From assembly GCA_005888095.1 (NCBI GenBank), contig VBKF01000101.1:37770-101769 (forward strand): a stretch of DNA of 64,000 bases. The letters run 5' to 3'. Source of the DNA: Deltaproteobacteria bacterium (lineage in GTDB: Bacteria > Desulfobacterota > Binatia > DP-6). The position numbers and the translations under genes were made by a program. Positions 28,176 to 38,210 of the stretch are shown piece after piece; position 1 is the first letter of the stretch; every line of letters starts with the position of its first letter. The notes under the pieces were generated by a model. The model was not told the origin of the DNA, did not search any database, and saw nothing but the letters and a program-made list of their open reading frames with translations.

Positions 28176-28544
28176 ATGATCCAGGCGGAGAGCGTGCTCG
28201 ACGTGGCGGACAACAGTGGGGCGCGAAAAGTCCTCTGCATCAAGGTGCTCGGGGGCACGCGGCGCAAGTACGCCTCGATCGGCGACATCATCGTCGTCTC
28301 GGTGAGGGAGGCGATCCCGAACGCCAAGGTGAAGAAGGGCGACGTCATGAAAGCGGTCATCGTGCGCACCGCGAAGGAGGTCGGCCGGACCGACGGCTCC
28401 TACATCCGCTTCGACACCAACTCCGCGGTGCTCATCGACAACGCGCGCGAGCCGATCGGGACGCGCATCTTCGGCCCGGTGGCGCGCGAGCTCCGCGCCA
28501 AGCGGTTCATGAAGATCATCTCGCTCGCCCCGGAGGTGCTCTGA
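28176..28544 (+). CDS. rplN: 50S ribosomal protein L14
   Basis: Subunit-interface protein of 122 residues. Highly conserved throughout: [20 protein letters not shown], then [39 protein letters not shown], and [20 protein letters not shown]. Gaps to rpsQ and rplX are three bases each. It opens the spc operon order here, with no separate promoter seen. Confidence 0.98.
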   Translation: MIQAESVLDVADNSGARKVLCIKVLGGTRRKYASIGDIIVVSVREAIPNAKVKKGDVMKAVIVRTAKEVGRTDGSYIRFDTNSAVLIDNAREPIGTRIFGPVARELRAKRFMKIISLAPEVL

Positions 28545-28547
28545 CCG

Positions 28548-28874
28548 ATGGCGCTCGAGCGCATCCGCAAGGACGACACCGTGATCGTCATCGCCGGACG
28601 CGAGCGGGGCAAGACCGGCAAGGTACTCCGGCTATTGCCCGAGAAGAACCGCGTGGTGATCGAACGAGTGAACCTCGTCAAGCGACACCAGAAGCCGCGC
28701 GGCGTCCAGAGCCCGGGCGGGATCGTCGAGAAGGAGGCCTCGATCCACCTCTCGAACGTGCTGCCCATCTGCGGGCGCTGCAACAAGCCGGCGCGCGTCG
28801 GGCGGCGGCGCCTCGACGACGGGCGCGCGGCGCGGGTCTGCCGGCGCTGCGGCGAGCTGATGGACAGCGTGTGA
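28548..28874 (+). CDS. rplX: 50S ribosomal protein L24
   Basis: Early assembly initiator protein of 108 residues. The KOW motif is [20 protein letters not shown], followed by [20 protein letters not shown]. The C terminus has two CxxC pairs (ICGRC and VCRRC), the zinc-ribbon-like end found in many non-gammaproteobacterial L24 proteins. Two bases before the stop a GTG overlaps in the rplE frame. Confidence 0.97.
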   Translation: MALERIRKDDTVIVIAGRERGKTGKVLRLLPEKNRVVIERVNLVKRHQKPRGVQSPGGIVEKEASIHLSNVLPICGRCNKPARVGRRRLDDGRAARVCRRCGELMDSV

Positions 28875-28879
28875 ACAGC

Positions 28880-29422
28880 ATGGCGGCGCGACTGCGTGAG
28901 CGGTACACACAGGAGATCGTCCCGGCGCTCATGCGCGAGCTCGGCTACCGCAACGCGCTCGCCGTGCCGCGGCTCGAGAAGATCGTCCTCAACATGGGGC
29001 TCGGCGAGGCGACGCAGAACCCGAAGCTCCTCGACGGAGCCGTCGAGGAGCTCACGGCGATCAGCGGCCAGAAGCCGGTGGTGACCCGGGCCAAGAAGGC
29101 CATCGCCAACTTCAAGCTGCGCGAGGGGACGACGATCGGCGCCATGGTGACGCTGCGGGGCGACCGGATGTACGAGTTCTTCGAGCGCCTGGTCGGGGCG
29201 GCGCTGCCCCGGGTGCGCGACTTCAAGGGCGTGCCCGACCGCGCCTTCGACGGCCGGGGCAACTATTCGCTCGGCATCCGGGAGCAGATCATCTTCCCGG
29301 AGATCAATCTGGACAAGGTGGACAAGATCAAGGGGCTGACGGTCGTCATCTGCACGACGGCGCGGTCGGATGCGGAGGGCAAGACGCTGCTGCGGGCGCT
29401 CGGCATGCCCTTCCGAGCCTGA
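28880..29422 (+). CDS. rplE: 50S ribosomal protein L5
   Basis: 5S rRNA-binding protein of 180 residues. It reads [20 protein letters not shown], then [39 protein letters not shown] and [23 protein letters not shown] 28880 gives the normal start; GTG 28871 is in frame, overlaps the rplX stop as GTGA and would add three residues, so either may be used. Confidence 0.97.
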   Translation: MAARLRERYTQEIVPALMRELGYRNALAVPRLEKIVLNMGLGEATQNPKLLDGAVEELTAISGQKPVVTRAKKAIANFKLREGTTIGAMVTLRGDRMYEFFERLVGAALPRVRDFKGVPDRAFDGRGNYSLGIREQIIFPEINLDKVDKIKGLTVVICTTARSDAEGKTLLRALGMPFRA

Positions 29423-29439
29423 CGGGGGCGCGACGGGAT

Positions 29440-29625
29440 ATGGCGAAGACGTGTCTCATGGTGAAGGCCTCGCGCCCGCCGAAGTTCAAGGTGCGCGCCT
29501 ACAACCGCTGCCCGCTGTGCGGCCGCCCGCGGGCGTTCTACCGCCGCTTCCGCATGTGCCGGCTCTGTCTGCGGGACCTGGTGCGCCGCGGGCAGATTCC
29601 GGGCCTGGTGAAGGCGAGCTGGTGA
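29440..29625 (+). CDS. rpsZ: 30S ribosomal protein S14, zinc-binding type Z
   Basis: Short S14 of 61 residues, the zinc-binding form. It begins [20 protein letters not shown], carries two CxxC pairs (CPLC and CRLC) and ends [13 protein letters not shown]. This form is typical of Deltaproteobacteria-like and Gram-positive lineages, unlike the 101-residue zinc-free E. coli RpsN. It lies in its usual place between L5 and S8. Confidence 0.98.
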   Translation: MAKTCLMVKASRPPKFKVRAYNRCPLCGRPRAFYRRFRMCRLCLRDLVRRGQIPGLVKASW

Positions 29626-29632
29626 CGCGGCC

Positions 29633-30028
29633 ATGCTGACCGACCCGATCGCCGACTTCCTCACGCGCATCCGCAACGCCACCGGCGCGCGCAAGGCCAC
29701 CGTCGACATGCCGTGGTCGCGGCAGAAGGAGGCCCTCGCCAAGGTGCTGGCCGCCGAGGGTTACCTCGCCGGCACGACGGTCGTCGAGGCGCGCCCGCGG
29801 CCGGTCCTCCGCATCGAGCTGCGCTATGACGCCCAGCGGCGGCCGGTGATCGGCGGCCTCAAGCGCATCAGCCGGCCGAGCCTCCGCGTCTACGTGGGGT
29901 CCAAGGAGATCCCGGCCGTGCTCGGCGGCCTCGGGGTGAGCGTGCTCTCGACCCCCAAGGGGCTCCTGGTCGACCGCGACGCCCGGCGCGAGAACGTCGG
30001 TGGCGAAGTACTCTGCACGGTCTGGTAA
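29633..30028 (+). CDS. rpsH: 30S ribosomal protein S8
   Basis: 16S rRNA-binding protein of 131 residues; in E. coli it represses the spc operon. Signatures: MLTDPIADFLTRIRNATGAR, GLKRISRPSLRVYVGSKEIP and the C-terminal GVSVLSTPKGLLVDRDARRE followed by GGEVLCTVW. It is eight bases downstream of rpsZ. Confidence 0.98.
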   Translation: MLTDPIADFLTRIRNATGARKATVDMPWSRQKEALAKVLAAEGYLAGTTVVEARPRPVLRIELRYDAQRRPVIGGLKRISRPSLRVYVGSKEIPAVLGGLGVSVLSTPKGLLVDRDARRENVGGEVLCTVW

Positions 30029-30037
30029 AGAGAGAAG

Positions 30038-30595
30038 ATGTCGCGCATCGGCAAACAGCCCCTCCCGCTGCCGCAGGGCGTCCGCGTCCACGCCGCCGAC
30101 GGCGTCGTGCGCGTCGAGGGCCCCAAGGGGACGCTCGAGCGCCGCATCGATCCCGAGGTGAGCGCGGCGGTCGAAGGCGGGGTGGTCGTCGTCCGGCGGC
30201 GCGACGACTCGCGCCGCGGACGCAGCATCCACGGTCTCACGCGGAAGCTCATCGGCAACATGGTGGACGGGGTCACCAAGGGCTTCACCCGGGTGCTCGA
30301 GATCAACGGGGTCGGCTACCGCGCGGAGGCCCGCGGCAACGTGCTCTTCCTGACGCTCGGCTACTCCCATCCCATCGCCTTCCAGCTCCCGGCGGGGATC
30401 TCCGCCAAGGTGGACCGGCAGGTGGTGGTGACCCTCGAGGGCCCCGACCGCGAGCTCCTCGGGCACACGGTGGCGGCCATCCGCGAGCTCCGGCCGCCCG
30501 AGCCCTACAAGGGCAAGGGTGTCAAGTACGCAGAGGAAACGATTCGCCGCAAGGCGGGCAAGGCGGGCAAGGCGGCGGCGGGAGGGACACGCTGA
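30038..30595 (+). CDS. rplF: 50S ribosomal protein L6
   Basis: Protein of 185 residues near the sarcin-ricin loop. It begins [20 protein letters not shown] and contains [38 protein letters not shown] and [20 protein letters not shown], the C-terminal L6 signature. The tail is rich in Gly, Lys and Ala. The stop overlaps the rplR ATG (TGATG). Confidence 0.98.
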   Translation: MSRIGKQPLPLPQGVRVHAADGVVRVEGPKGTLERRIDPEVSAAVEGGVVVVRRRDDSRRGRSIHGLTRKLIGNMVDGVTKGFTRVLEINGVGYRAEARGNVLFLTLGYSHPIAFQLPAGISAKVDRQVVVTLEGPDRELLGHTVAAIRELRPPEPYKGKGVKYAEETIRRKAGKAGKAAAGGTR

Positions 30596-30960
30596 TGCGG
30601 ACGAACGCGAAGGTGGTGGGGCGGGAGCGCCGGCGGACACGCGTCCGGCGCCGGGTGCGCGGCACGGACGAGCGGCCACGGCTGAGCGTCTTCCGGAGCC
30701 AGAAGCACACCTACGCGCAGCTGATCACCGACCAGTCGGGCAAGACGCTGCTCGCCGTCTCGACCCTGTCGCCCGACCTCCGTAGCGAGCTCCCGAAGAC
30801 GTCCGACGTGGGCGCCGCCAAGCAGGTCGGCCTGCTCGTCGCCCGGCGCTGTCAGGAGCTGAAGATCCGGCGCATCGTCTTCGACCGGAACGGATTCCTC
30901 TACCATGGCCGCGTGCGCGCCGTCGCCGAGGGGGCGCGCGAGGGCGGCCTCGAGCTCTGA
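30595..30960 (+). CDS. rplR: 50S ribosomal protein L18
   Basis: 5S rRNA-binding protein of 121 residues. Typical segments are [38 protein letters not shown] and the C-terminal [28 protein letters not shown]. The N terminus is rich in arginine, as usual for the rRNA-binding tail. ATG 30595 shares one base with the rplF stop. Confidence 0.97.
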   Translation: MRTNAKVVGRERRRTRVRRRVRGTDERPRLSVFRSQKHTYAQLITDQSGKTLLAVSTLSPDLRSELPKTSDVGAAKQVGLLVARRCQELKIRRIVFDRNGFLYHGRVRAVAEGAREGGLEL

Positions 30961-30973
30961 GGGAAGATCGACC

Positions 30974-31507
30974 ATGCCGCATCCGAGTTCTTCGAGCGGT
31001 CCGCGTCGCGTCATCCTCGACGCGCAGGGCGTCGAGCTGAAGGAGAAGGTCGTCCACATCAACCGCGTTGCCAAGGTGGTGAAGGGCGGACGGCGGTTCA
31101 GCTTCAGCGCCTTGGTCGTCGTCGGCGACGGCAGTGGCCGCGTGGGCTTCGGGCTCGGCAAGGCGAACGAGGTCCCCGAGGCGATCCGCAAGGGCATCGA
31201 CAAGGCGAAGAAGCAGATGATCGGGGTGCCGCTCGTCGACGGCACGATCCCTTACACGGTCACCGGCCGCTTCGGGGCGGGCGAGGTGCTGCTGAAGCCC
31301 GCGTCGGCGGGCACCGGGGTCATCGCGGGCGGAGGCGTGCGCGCCGTGGTCGAGCTCGCCGGGGTGAGCAACGTGCTCACCAAGTGCATCGGCTCGAACA
31401 ACCCGCACAACATGGTGCGCGCGACGATGGCGGCGCTCACCCAGCTGAAAGACCCGGGCGCCGTGGCGGCGCTCCGTGGCAAGACCGTGGCGGAGCTGCG
31501 GCCGTGA
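30974..31507 (+). CDS. rpsE: 30S ribosomal protein S5
   Basis: Translational-accuracy protein of 177 residues. It reads [40 protein letters not shown] and [20 protein letters not shown] with [20 protein letters not shown]. The loop around VKGGRRFS, where spectinomycin-resistance changes occur, looks wild type. ATG 30974 follows a GGGAAGA ribosome-binding site; a longer frame starting at 30905 is read-through of rplR sequence. Confidence 0.97.
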   Translation: MPHPSSSSGPRRVILDAQGVELKEKVVHINRVAKVVKGGRRFSFSALVVVGDGSGRVGFGLGKANEVPEAIRKGIDKAKKQMIGVPLVDGTIPYTVTGRFGAGEVLLKPASAGTGVIAGGGVRAVVELAGVSNVLTKCIGSNNPHNMVRATMAALTQLKDPGAVAALRGKTVAELRP

Positions 31508-31686
31508 GCGAGCGCATGGTGAAGATCCGGCTCCGCCGGAGCCCCATCGGCACGAGTCCACGGCAGCGCGAGACGCTGCGCGGCCTCGGCCTCAGGCGCG
31601 TCGGCAAGTCGGTCATCCTCAAGGACTCGCCCGCGGTGCGCGGCATGATGCGCGCCGTCGCGCACCTCGTCGAGACGGAGGGCTGA
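31504..31686 (+). CDS. rpmD: 50S ribosomal protein L30
   Basis: Small protein of 60 residues: [40 protein letters not shown] and [12 protein letters not shown] are the family signature. GTG 31504 overlaps the rpsE stop (GTGA) and suggests coupling; ATG 31516 would start the protein exactly at MVKIRLRR. Its stop overlaps the rplO ATG. Confidence 0.95.
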   Translation: MSERMVKIRLRRSPIGTSPRQRETLRGLGLRRVGKSVILKDSPAVRGMMRAVAHLVETEG

Positions 31687-32141
31687 TGGAGCAGCCGGTC
31701 GACCTGGGCCACCTCCACCCGGCGCCGGGCGCGAGTCGCCCGCGCAAGCGCGTCGGCCGCGGGCCGGGATCGGGGCAGGGCAAGACCGCCGGCCGCGGCC
31801 ACAAGGGTCGGCGGTCCCGTTCGGGGGGCAACAGCCCGCCGGGCTACGAGGGCGGCCAGATGCCGCTCCAGCGGCGTCTGCCCAAGCGCGGCTTCCGCCC
31901 CGTCGCGCGGCGCGAGTACACGATCGTCAACCTCGAGCAGCTGGCGGCCTTTGCGCCGGGGAGCACGGTCGGACCCGAGGAGCTCCGGAGCCGGAGGCTC
32001 GCGCGCGGCGCGCGCCCCATCAAGTGCCTCGGCGACGGTACGCTGCCCCATGCCCTGACCGTCCGGCTGCACGCGTTCAGCAAGACGGCGCGCGAGCGGA
32101 TCGCGGCCGCGGGGGGGACGGTGGAGACGATCGGTGTTTGA
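31686..32141 (+). CDS. rplO: 50S ribosomal protein L15
   Basis: Large-subunit protein of 151 residues. It contains the glycine/arginine-rich N-terminal extension KRVGRGPGSGQGKTAGRGHK, then GGQMPLQRRLPKRGFRP and a C-terminal domain ending ERIAAAGGTVETIGV. ATG 31686 overlaps the rpmD stop, and the secY GTG start lies eight bases inside its 3' end, so the chain of coupling continues. Confidence 0.97.
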   Translation: MEQPVDLGHLHPAPGASRPRKRVGRGPGSGQGKTAGRGHKGRRSRSGGNSPPGYEGGQMPLQRRLPKRGFRPVARREYTIVNLEQLAAFAPGSTVGPEELRSRRLARGARPIKCLGDGTLPHALTVRLHAFSKTARERIAAAGGTVETIGV

Positions 32142-33441
32142 AGGCTTCGCCAACGCGTCCCGCGTTCCCGAGCTGCGCAAGCGGCTCGGCTTCACGGCCG
32201 TGGCCCTCGCCGTCTACCGGCTGGGCGTCGCCATCCCGACGCCCGGCATCGACGGCCAGGCGCTGGCGCAGTTCTTCGCCCAGGCGCGCAACAACATCGT
32301 CGGCCTGGTGAACCTCTTCTCGGGCGGCGCGCTCGAGCGCTTCTCGATCTTCGCGCTCGGCATCATGCCCTACATCAGCGCGAGCATCATCCTGCAGCTG
32401 CTCACGGTGGTCATCCCCTACCTCGAGAAGCTCTCGAAGGAGGGCGAGATGGGCCGCCGCAAGATCACCCAGTACACGCGGTACGGGACGGTGCTCCTCT
32501 CGCTCGTGCAGAGTTTCTTCATCTCGGTCGGCCTCGAGACGATCGAGGCGCCGGGCGGGGGCGGCGTCGTCTTCCAGCCCGGGTGGCACTTCCGCATGAT
32601 GACCATGATCACGCTCACCACGGGCACCGCGTTCATCATGTGGCTCGGCGAGCAGATCACCGAGCGCGGCATCGGCAACGGCATCTCGCTCATCATCTTC
32701 GCGGGCATCGTGGCCGCCATGCCGTCGGCGGCCGCGACCACGTTCGAGTTCGTCAAGCAGGCGGAGCTCTCGATCCTGGTCGCGGTCTTCATCGTCGTCG
32801 TGATGGTCGCCGTGGTGGCGGCGATCATCTTCATGGAGCGCGCGCAGCGGCGCATCCCGGTCCAGTACGCCAAGCGGGTGGTCGGCCGTCGCATGTACAG
32901 CGGCCAGAGCTCGCACCTGCCGCTCAAGATCAACACCTCGGGCGTCATTCCGCCGATCTTCGCCTCCTCCATCCTGCTCTTTCCCGGCACGGTGACCAAC
33001 TTCATCGACCATCCCGTGGCGCACTGGATCTCCCAGCAGCTCGCCCCCGGGACGTGGCTCTACACGCTCGCGTACGTCGGTCTCATCGTCTTCTTCTGCT
33101 ACTTCTACACCGCGGTCACCTTCAACCCGGCCGACGTCGCCGACAACATGAAGAAGTTCGGCGGCTACATCCCGGGCATCCGGCCGGGCCAGCGGACGGC
33201 CGAGTACATCGACCGCATCCTCGTCCGCATCACGCTGCCCGGCGCCCTCTACGTGGCCGCCGTCTGCGTGCTGCCGACGATCCTCATCAGCCAGTTCAAG
33301 GTCCCCTTCTACTTCGGCGGCACGGCGCTGCTGATCGTCGTCGGTGTGGCGCTCGACACGGTCGCCGCCATGGAGACCCACCTGATCACGCGCAGCTACG
33401 AGGGCTTCATGAAGCGGGGGCGTATCCGAGGACGGCGTTAG
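32134..33441 (+). CDS. secY: Preprotein translocase subunit SecY
   Basis: Channel-forming membrane protein of 435 residues with ten predicted transmembrane helices. Signatures: LGVAIPTPGIDGQALAQFF, NLFSGGALERFSIFALGIMP with YISASIILQLL, GTAFIMWLGEQITERGIGNG and AYVGLIVFFCYFYTAVTFNP. The start is GTG 32134, inside the end of rplO (eight-base overlap). SecE is encoded at 7568; SecG is not in the window. Confidence 0.98.
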   Translation: MFEGFANASRVPELRKRLGFTAVALAVYRLGVAIPTPGIDGQALAQFFAQARNNIVGLVNLFSGGALERFSIFALGIMPYISASIILQLLTVVIPYLEKLSKEGEMGRRKITQYTRYGTVLLSLVQSFFISVGLETIEAPGGGGVVFQPGWHFRMMTMITLTTGTAFIMWLGEQITERGIGNGISLIIFAGIVAAMPSAAATTFEFVKQAELSILVAVFIVVVMVAVVAAIIFMERAQRRIPVQYAKRVVGRRMYSGQSSHLPLKINTSGVIPPIFASSILLFPGTVTNFIDHPVAHWISQQLAPGTWLYTLAYVGLIVFFCYFYTAVTFNPADVADNMKKFGGYIPGIRPGQRTAEYIDRILVRITLPGALYVAAVCVLPTILISQFKVPFYFGGTALLIVVGVALDTVAAMETHLITRSYEGFMKRGRIRGRR

Positions 33442-33446
33442 TGGGG

Positions 33447-34079
33447 GTGCGGGCAGTGATCATGGGACCGCCGGGCGCGGGCAAGGGCACGCAGGCGAAG
33501 CTGCTCCAGGAGCGGCGCGGCGTGCCGCACATCTCCACCGGCGACATCCTGCGTGACGCGCGGCATGCGGGGACGGCGCTCGGCCGCGAGGCGGAGCGCT
33601 ACATGGCGCAGGGGCTCCTCGTCCCCGACGACGTCGTCATCGGCATCGTCGCCGACCGGCTGGCCGCGCAGAACCACAGCCACGGCTTCCTGCTCGACGG
33701 CTTTCCGCGCACCGTGCGGCAGGCCGAGGCGCTCGACAGGATCCTCGGCGACCAGCGGCTCGACGCCGTGGTGTCGATCAACGTGCCCGAGGACGAGCTG
33801 GTGAGACGGCTGGCGGGCCGGCGCGTCTGCCGGCAGTGCGGCGCGATGTTCTGCCTCGACGACGCGGCGGTGCGCGCGGCCCGCTGCGACCGCTGCGCGG
33901 GCGAGCTCTACCAGCGCGAGGACGACCGGGAGGAGACGGTGCGAGCGCGGTTCGAGATCTACGCGCGCGACACGGCGCCCGTGCTCCGCTACTACCAGGA
34001 CGCCGGCCTGCTGCACGAGATCTCGGGGGTCGGCAGCCGCGAGGAGATCTTCCAGCGCGTGGCGGCGAGCTTGCCATGA
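33447..34079 (+). CDS. adk: Adenylate kinase (zinc LID form)
   Basis: Interconverts AMP, ADP and ATP. The P-loop is MGPPGAGKGTQAK, followed by HISTGDILRDA and FLLDGFPRTVRQAEAL. The LID domain carries two CxxC pairs (VCRQCGAMF and RCDRC), the zinc-binding variety. GTG 33447 is preferred since it gives MRAVIMGPPGAGKGT, like the E. coli start, and 210 residues. GTG 33441 (overlapping the secY stop) and GTG 33456 are alternatives. The secY-adk-map-infA order is standard. Confidence 0.97.
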   Translation: MRAVIMGPPGAGKGTQAKLLQERRGVPHISTGDILRDARHAGTALGREAERYMAQGLLVPDDVVIGIVADRLAAQNHSHGFLLDGFPRTVRQAEALDRILGDQRLDAVVSINVPEDELVRRLAGRRVCRQCGAMFCLDDAAVRAARCDRCAGELYQREDDREETVRARFEIYARDTAPVLRYYQDAGLLHEISGVGSREEIFQRVAASLP

Positions 34080-34837
34080 TCCTGCTCAAGTCGCCCGAGG
34101 AGATCGAGCGCATGCGGCGCGCCAACGCCATCGTCGCCGAGATCCTGGCGGAGCTGCGGGCGCGGGTGCGGCCCGGCGTCACCACCGCGGAGCTCGACGC
34201 GCTGGCCGAGGAGCTCACGCGCCAGAAGGGGGCGCGTCCGGCGTTCAAGGGCTACGCCGTGGCCGGGCGCGTGTATCCGGCGTCGATCTGCATCTCGATC
34301 AACGACGAGGTCGTGCACGGCATCCCGTCGCCCCGGCGGGCGTTGCGCGAGGGCGACATCGTCGGGCTCGATTTCGGCGTCTGTTACGAGGGGTACTTCG
34401 GCGACGCGGCCGTCACCGTCCCCGTCGGGCGGGTCACACCCGAGGCCGAGCGTCTCATGCGGGTGACCGAGGCGGCGCTTGCCGCCGGGATCGACGCGAT
34501 CCGGCCCGGGGCGCACGTGGGAGACATCTCGGGGGCCATCGAGGACACGGTCGCGGCGGCCGGCTTCTCGACGGTGCGCGAGTTCGTCGGGCACGGTATC
34601 GGCCGCAGCCTGCACGAGGATCCCCAGGTGCCGAACTACCGCACGGGCGCCCGCGGCGTGCGGCTGACCGACGGCCTCGTCCTCGCCATCGAGCCGATGG
34701 TCAACGCCGGACGGCCGGAGGTGTTCCTGAAGGAGGACGGGTGGACGGCGGCGACGCGTGACGGGCGGCTGTCGGCGCACTTCGAGCATTCCGTTGCAGT
34801 CACGGACAAGGGCCCGTATATCTTGAGTTTACTCTGA
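34076..34837 (+). CDS. map: Methionine aminopeptidase, type I
   Basis: Removes the N-terminal methionine from nascent proteins. It has 253 residues. Metal ligands can be read in order: Asp in [15 protein letters not shown] (both aspartates), His in [14 protein letters not shown], Glu in LAIEPMV, and Glu in [12 protein letters not shown]. It lacks the N-terminal zinc-finger extension of the longer forms. ATG 34076 overlaps the adk stop (ATGA). Confidence 0.98.
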   Translation: MILLKSPEEIERMRRANAIVAEILAELRARVRPGVTTAELDALAEELTRQKGARPAFKGYAVAGRVYPASICISINDEVVHGIPSPRRALREGDIVGLDFGVCYEGYFGDAAVTVPVGRVTPEAERLMRVTEAALAAGIDAIRPGAHVGDISGAIEDTVAAAGFSTVREFVGHGIGRSLHEDPQVPNYRTGARGVRLTDGLVLAIEPMVNAGRPEVFLKEDGWTAATRDGRLSAHFEHSVAVTDKGPYILSLL

Positions 34838-34850
34838 AGGGACCACGAGC

Positions 34851-35066
34851 ATGCATGGGGACGCCATCGCGGTGAGCGGCACGGTGTCGCAATCGATGCC
34901 CAACGCCATGTTCCGCGTGAACCTGGACAACGGCCACCAGGTTCTCGCGCACCTCGCGGGCAGCGTGCGCCTGCGCTACGTGCGCATCGCGCCGGGCGAC
35001 AAGGTCACGGTCGAGCTGTCGCCGTTCGACCTCTCACGCGGTCGCATCACCTTCCGGATGCGGTGA
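34851..35066 (+). CDS. infA: Translation initiation factor IF-1
   Basis: OB-fold factor of 71 residues that blocks the A site during initiation. It reads [37 protein letters not shown] and [20 protein letters not shown], a close family match. It sits in the usual secY-adk-map-infA-rpmJ order, nine bases before rpmJ. Confidence 0.98.
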   Translation: MHGDAIAVSGTVSQSMPNAMFRVNLDNGHQVLAHLAGSVRLRYVRIAPGDKVTVELSPFDLSRGRITFRMR

Positions 35067-35074
35067 GGCTCGCG

Positions 35075-35188
35075 ATGAAGGTGCGCGCATCGGTCAAAGC
35101 CATCTGCAAGAAGTGCAAGGTCGTGCGCCGGGCGGGGGTGGTCCGGGTCCTCTGCCCGAACCCGCGGCACAAGCAGCGTCAGGGCTAG
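35075..35188 (+). CDS. rpmJ: 50S ribosomal protein L36, zinc-binding form
   Basis: The smallest ribosomal protein, 37 residues. It starts [20 protein letters not shown] and ends [11 protein letters not shown]. The zinc ligands are the CKKC pair, the later Cys and the His in PRHKQ, as in the four-ligand form of L36. It lies between infA and rpsM, its conserved place. Confidence 0.97.
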   Translation: MKVRASVKAICKKCKVVRRAGVVRVLCPNPRHKQRQG

Positions 35189-35201
35189 GAGAGCGAAGGG
35201 G

Positions 35202-35585
35202 ATGGCACGTATCGCGGGCGTCGACCTGCCGCACAAGAAGCGTATGGAGATCGCACTCACCTACATCTACGGGATCGGCCGCAGCTCGGCGCACAAGATC
35301 TGCACCGAGGCCAGCGTAGACCCGGGGCGGAGCAGCGACGAGCTCACCGACGACGAGATCACCCGGCTCCGCCGGGCCATCGACGCCGGCTACAAGGTCG
35401 AGGGAGACCTGCGCCGCGACGTCGCCGCGAACATCAAGCGGTTGGTGGATCTCGGCACGTACCGCGGGCTGCGGCACCGCCGGAACCTCCCGGTGCGCGG
35501 CCAGCGGACGCACACCAACGCGCGCACCCGCAAGGGTCCGCGCCGCGCGATCGCCGGCAAGAAGCCGGCGCCGTCGAAGGGGTGA
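35202..35585 (+). CDS. rpsM: 30S ribosomal protein S13
   Basis: Head protein of 127 residues that contacts tRNA and the large subunit. Signatures: [40 protein letters not shown] and the C-terminal [20 protein letters not shown] followed by [11 protein letters not shown]. It opens the alpha operon rpsM-rpsK-rpsD-rpoA-rplQ; no separate promoter was seen ahead of it. Confidence 0.98.
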   Translation: MARIAGVDLPHKKRMEIALTYIYGIGRSSAHKICTEASVDPGRSSDELTDDEITRLRRAIDAGYKVEGDLRRDVAANIKRLVDLGTYRGLRHRRNLPVRGQRTHTNARTRKGPRRAIAGKKPAPSKG

Positions 35586-35594
35586 GGAGGACCC

Positions 35595-36023
35595 ATGGCG
35601 AAGCAGCCCGAAGCGGCCGGGGAGCGGCCCGCCACACCGGAAGCCGCTCCGGCTCGGCGCAAGAAGGCGAAGCGGATGGTGTCGGAAGGCGTGGTCCACA
35701 TCCACTCCACCTTCAACAACACGATCATCACGATCACCGATCCCCAGGGGAACGTGATCGTGTGGTCGAGCGCCGGCTCCGTCGGCTTCAAGGGCTCACG
35801 CAAGGGGACGCCCTTCGCGGCCCAGGTGGCCGCCGAGGCAGCGGCCCGGAAGGCCGCGGAGCTCGGCATGCGCCAGGTGCAGGTCTACGTGAAGGGGCCG
35901 GGCGCGGGGCGCGAGTCGGCGCTGCGCAGCCTGCAGGCCGCGGGCTTCGCCGTGAGCGTCATCAAGGACGTCACGCCGATCCCACACAACGGCTGCCGCC
36001 CGCCCAAGCGGCGGCGCGTGTGA
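35595..36023 (+). CDS. rpsK: 30S ribosomal protein S11
   Basis: Platform protein of 142 residues. The core reads [60 protein letters not shown] and [18 protein letters not shown]. The N-terminal 30 residues form an Ala/Pro/Lys-rich extension somewhat longer than usual. It starts nine bases after the rpsM stop. Confidence 0.98.
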   Translation: MAKQPEAAGERPATPEAAPARRKKAKRMVSEGVVHIHSTFNNTIITITDPQGNVIVWSSAGSVGFKGSRKGTPFAAQVAAEAAARKAAELGMRQVQVYVKGPGAGRESALRSLQAAGFAVSVIKDVTPIPHNGCRPPKRRRV

Positions 36024-36034
36024 GGGCCTGAGCG

Positions 36035-36661
36035 GTGGCACGCTACACGGCGGCCTCCTGCCGGCTCTGTCGGCGCGAGGGTCTGAAGCTGTTCTTGAAG
36101 GGCGAGCGCTGCTACACGGACAAGTGCGCCATCGAGCGCCGCAACTACCCCCCGGGTGAGCACGGGCAGGCCCGGCCGAAGTTCTCCGAGTACTCGATCC
36201 AGCTGCGCGAGAAGCAGAAGCTCCGCCGCATCTACGGCGTGCTCGAGTCGCAGTTCCGCCGCTACTTCGCGATGGCGGATCGCGCGCGGGGCGTGACGGG
36301 CGAGACGCTGCTCCAGATCCTCGAGCGCCGGCTCGACAACATCGTCTACCGCCTCGGCTTTGCGACCTCGCGCGCCGAGGCGCGGCAGCTCGTCCGGCAC
36401 GGCCACTTCCGGGTGAACGGCCGCAAGGTCGACATCCCCTCTTACCTCGTCCGGACGGGCGACGCGGTGAGCGTGCGCGAGCGGAGCCGCCAGGTGACGC
36501 GCATCCAGGAGGCGCTCGAGCTGGCCCAGCGCCGCGGCGTCCCCGAGTGGCTGGAGGTGGACCCCACCACGTTCACGGGGATCGTCAAGGCGTTCCCGAC
36601 GCGCGCCGACCTGACCATGCCGATCAACGAGAAGCTGGTCGTGGAGCTCTACTCCAAGTAG
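36035..36661 (+). CDS. rpsD: 30S ribosomal protein S4
   Basis: 16S rRNA assembly protein of 208 residues. It begins [20 protein letters not shown] from GTG 36035. The CRLC pair plus two later cysteines ([13 protein letters not shown]) form the N-terminal zinc site present in C+ type S4. The S4 RNA-binding domain contains [20 protein letters not shown] and [20 protein letters not shown]. In E. coli S4 represses this operon. Confidence 0.98.
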   Translation: MARYTAASCRLCRREGLKLFLKGERCYTDKCAIERRNYPPGEHGQARPKFSEYSIQLREKQKLRRIYGVLESQFRRYFAMADRARGVTGETLLQILERRLDNIVYRLGFATSRAEARQLVRHGHFRVNGRKVDIPSYLVRTGDAVSVRERSRQVTRIQEALELAQRRGVPEWLEVDPTTFTGIVKAFPTRADLTMPINEKLVVELYSK

Positions 36662-36685
36662 ACCACGCGAACAGAGGAAGGTGTC

Positions 36686-37750
36686 ATGGAATTGCAGGAC
36701 CTCTCGACGCAGAGTCCAGACGCGATCGTCCAGAGCAACTGGCGAGAGCTGATCAAGCCGAGACGGCTGGAGGTCGAGGAGAAGAGCCTCACGCCGACCT
36801 ACGGGAAGTTCTTCGGCGAGCCGTTCGAACGCGGCTACGGCATCACCGTGGGCAACGCGCTCCGACGCGTGCTGCTCTCCTCACTGCAAGGGGCGGCGAT
36901 CGTCGCCCTGCGCGTAAAGGGCGTGCTGCACGAGTTCTCGACCATCCCCGGCGTCACCGAGGACGTGACCGACATCGTGCTCAATCTGAAGGAGGTCCGC
37001 GTCAAGCTGCACGACGGGACGGTGGAGGAGACGGCGCGCATCCAGACCCGCGGCGAGCGCGAGGTCACTGCCGCCGACGTGCAGGCGGGGCCGCGGGTGG
37101 AGGTGCTGAACCCGCATCAGCACCTTGCGATGCTCGCCAAGGACGCCGAGCTCGACATGGAGCTCGTCATCCGGCTCGGACGGGGCTACGTCCCGGCCGA
37201 GCGGAACAAGCGGGAAGGGGACCCGGTGGGGACCATCCCCATCGATGCGGTCTTCTCGCCGGTCACCAAGGTGAACTTCACGGTGACCAATGCGCGCGTC
37301 GGCCAGCGGACGGACTACGACCGCCTGGTCCTCGAGGTGCATACGGACGGCAGCGTGAGACCCGAAGACGCCGTCGCGTACGCGGCCCGCATCCTGCAGG
37401 ACCAGCTCTCGATCTTCGTCAATTTCGAAGAGACCGCGTCCCCGGCGGGCGCTGACGAGCGGCACGACGTCCCGTCCAACGAGAACCTCTACCGCTCGGT
37501 CGACGACCTCGAACTGACGGTCCGCTCGGCCAACTGCCTGCAGAACGCCGACATCAAGTACGTCGGCGAGCTCGTGCAGAAGAGCGAGCAGGAAATGCTC
37601 AAGACGAAGAACTTCGGCCGCAAGTCGCTCAACGAGATCAAGGAGTTCCTCCACGAGATGGGGCTGTCGCTCGGCATGAAGCTCGAGAACTTCCCGGCCC
37701 GGGAGGAGCTCGACCGGCGCCGCGCGCAGCGCGAGAAAGAGACGGCCTGA
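36686..37750 (+). CDS. rpoA: DNA-directed RNA polymerase subunit alpha
   Basis: Assembly scaffold of RNA polymerase, 354 residues. The N-terminal domain shows [40 protein letters not shown] and [20 protein letters not shown]. The C-terminal DNA- and activator-binding domain is [20 protein letters not shown] through [20 protein letters not shown]. An AGAGGAAGG ribosome-binding site precedes ATG 36686. It is slightly longer than E. coli RpoA at its termini. Confidence 0.99.
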   Translation: MELQDLSTQSPDAIVQSNWRELIKPRRLEVEEKSLTPTYGKFFGEPFERGYGITVGNALRRVLLSSLQGAAIVALRVKGVLHEFSTIPGVTEDVTDIVLNLKEVRVKLHDGTVEETARIQTRGEREVTAADVQAGPRVEVLNPHQHLAMLAKDAELDMELVIRLGRGYVPAERNKREGDPVGTIPIDAVFSPVTKVNFTVTNARVGQRTDYDRLVLEVHTDGSVRPEDAVAYAARILQDQLSIFVNFEETASPAGADERHDVPSNENLYRSVDDLELTVRSANCLQNADIKYVGELVQKSEQEMLKTKNFGRKSLNEIKEFLHEMGLSLGMKLENFPAREELDRRRAQREKETA

Positions 37751-37753
37751 GCG

Positions 37754-38209
37754 ATGCGCCACCGCGTGGCGGGCGTGAAGCTGTCGCGCACGGCGGCGCA
37801 TCGCCGCGCGCTCTTCCGGAACCTCGTGACCGCGCTACTCGAGCACGAGGCGATCCGCACGACGGACGCCAAGGCGAAGGAGATCCGGCGCTGGGCCGAC
37901 CGGATGATCACGCTCGGCAAGCAGGGCACGCTCCATGCCCGGCGGCGGGCGGCGGCCGTGCTCCGGCGCGCGAGCGTGGTGAAGAAGCTCTTCGACGACC
38001 TCGCGCCGCGCTACGCCGAGCGCAACGGCGGCTACACGCGCGTGGTGAAGCTCGGCCACCGTCTCGGGGACGCCGCGCACCTCTCGGTGGTGGAGCTGGT
38101 CGACCGCAAGGGAGCCGAGACCGAGCAGGCGCCGCAGAAGAAGAAGTCCCGCCGGCGCGACCGCGGCAAGGAAGCCCCCGCCCCCCACCGCCGCGCCGCG
38201 GCCGGGTAG
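37754..38209 (+). CDS. rplQ: 50S ribosomal protein L17 with basic tail
   Basis: Exit-region protein. The N-terminal core [40 protein letters not shown] and [20 protein letters not shown] identify it. At 151 residues it exceeds the usual 115-130 by a Lys/Arg/Pro-rich C-terminal tail ([19 protein letters not shown]). It ends the ribosomal gene run that began at rpmG. Confidence 0.97.
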   Translation: MRHRVAGVKLSRTAAHRRALFRNLVTALLEHEAIRTTDAKAKEIRRWADRMITLGKQGTLHARRRAAAVLRRASVVKKLFDDLAPRYAERNGGYTRVVKLGHRLGDAAHLSVVELVDRKGAETEQAPQKKKSRRRDRGKEAPAPHRRAAAG

Positions 38210-38210
38210 C

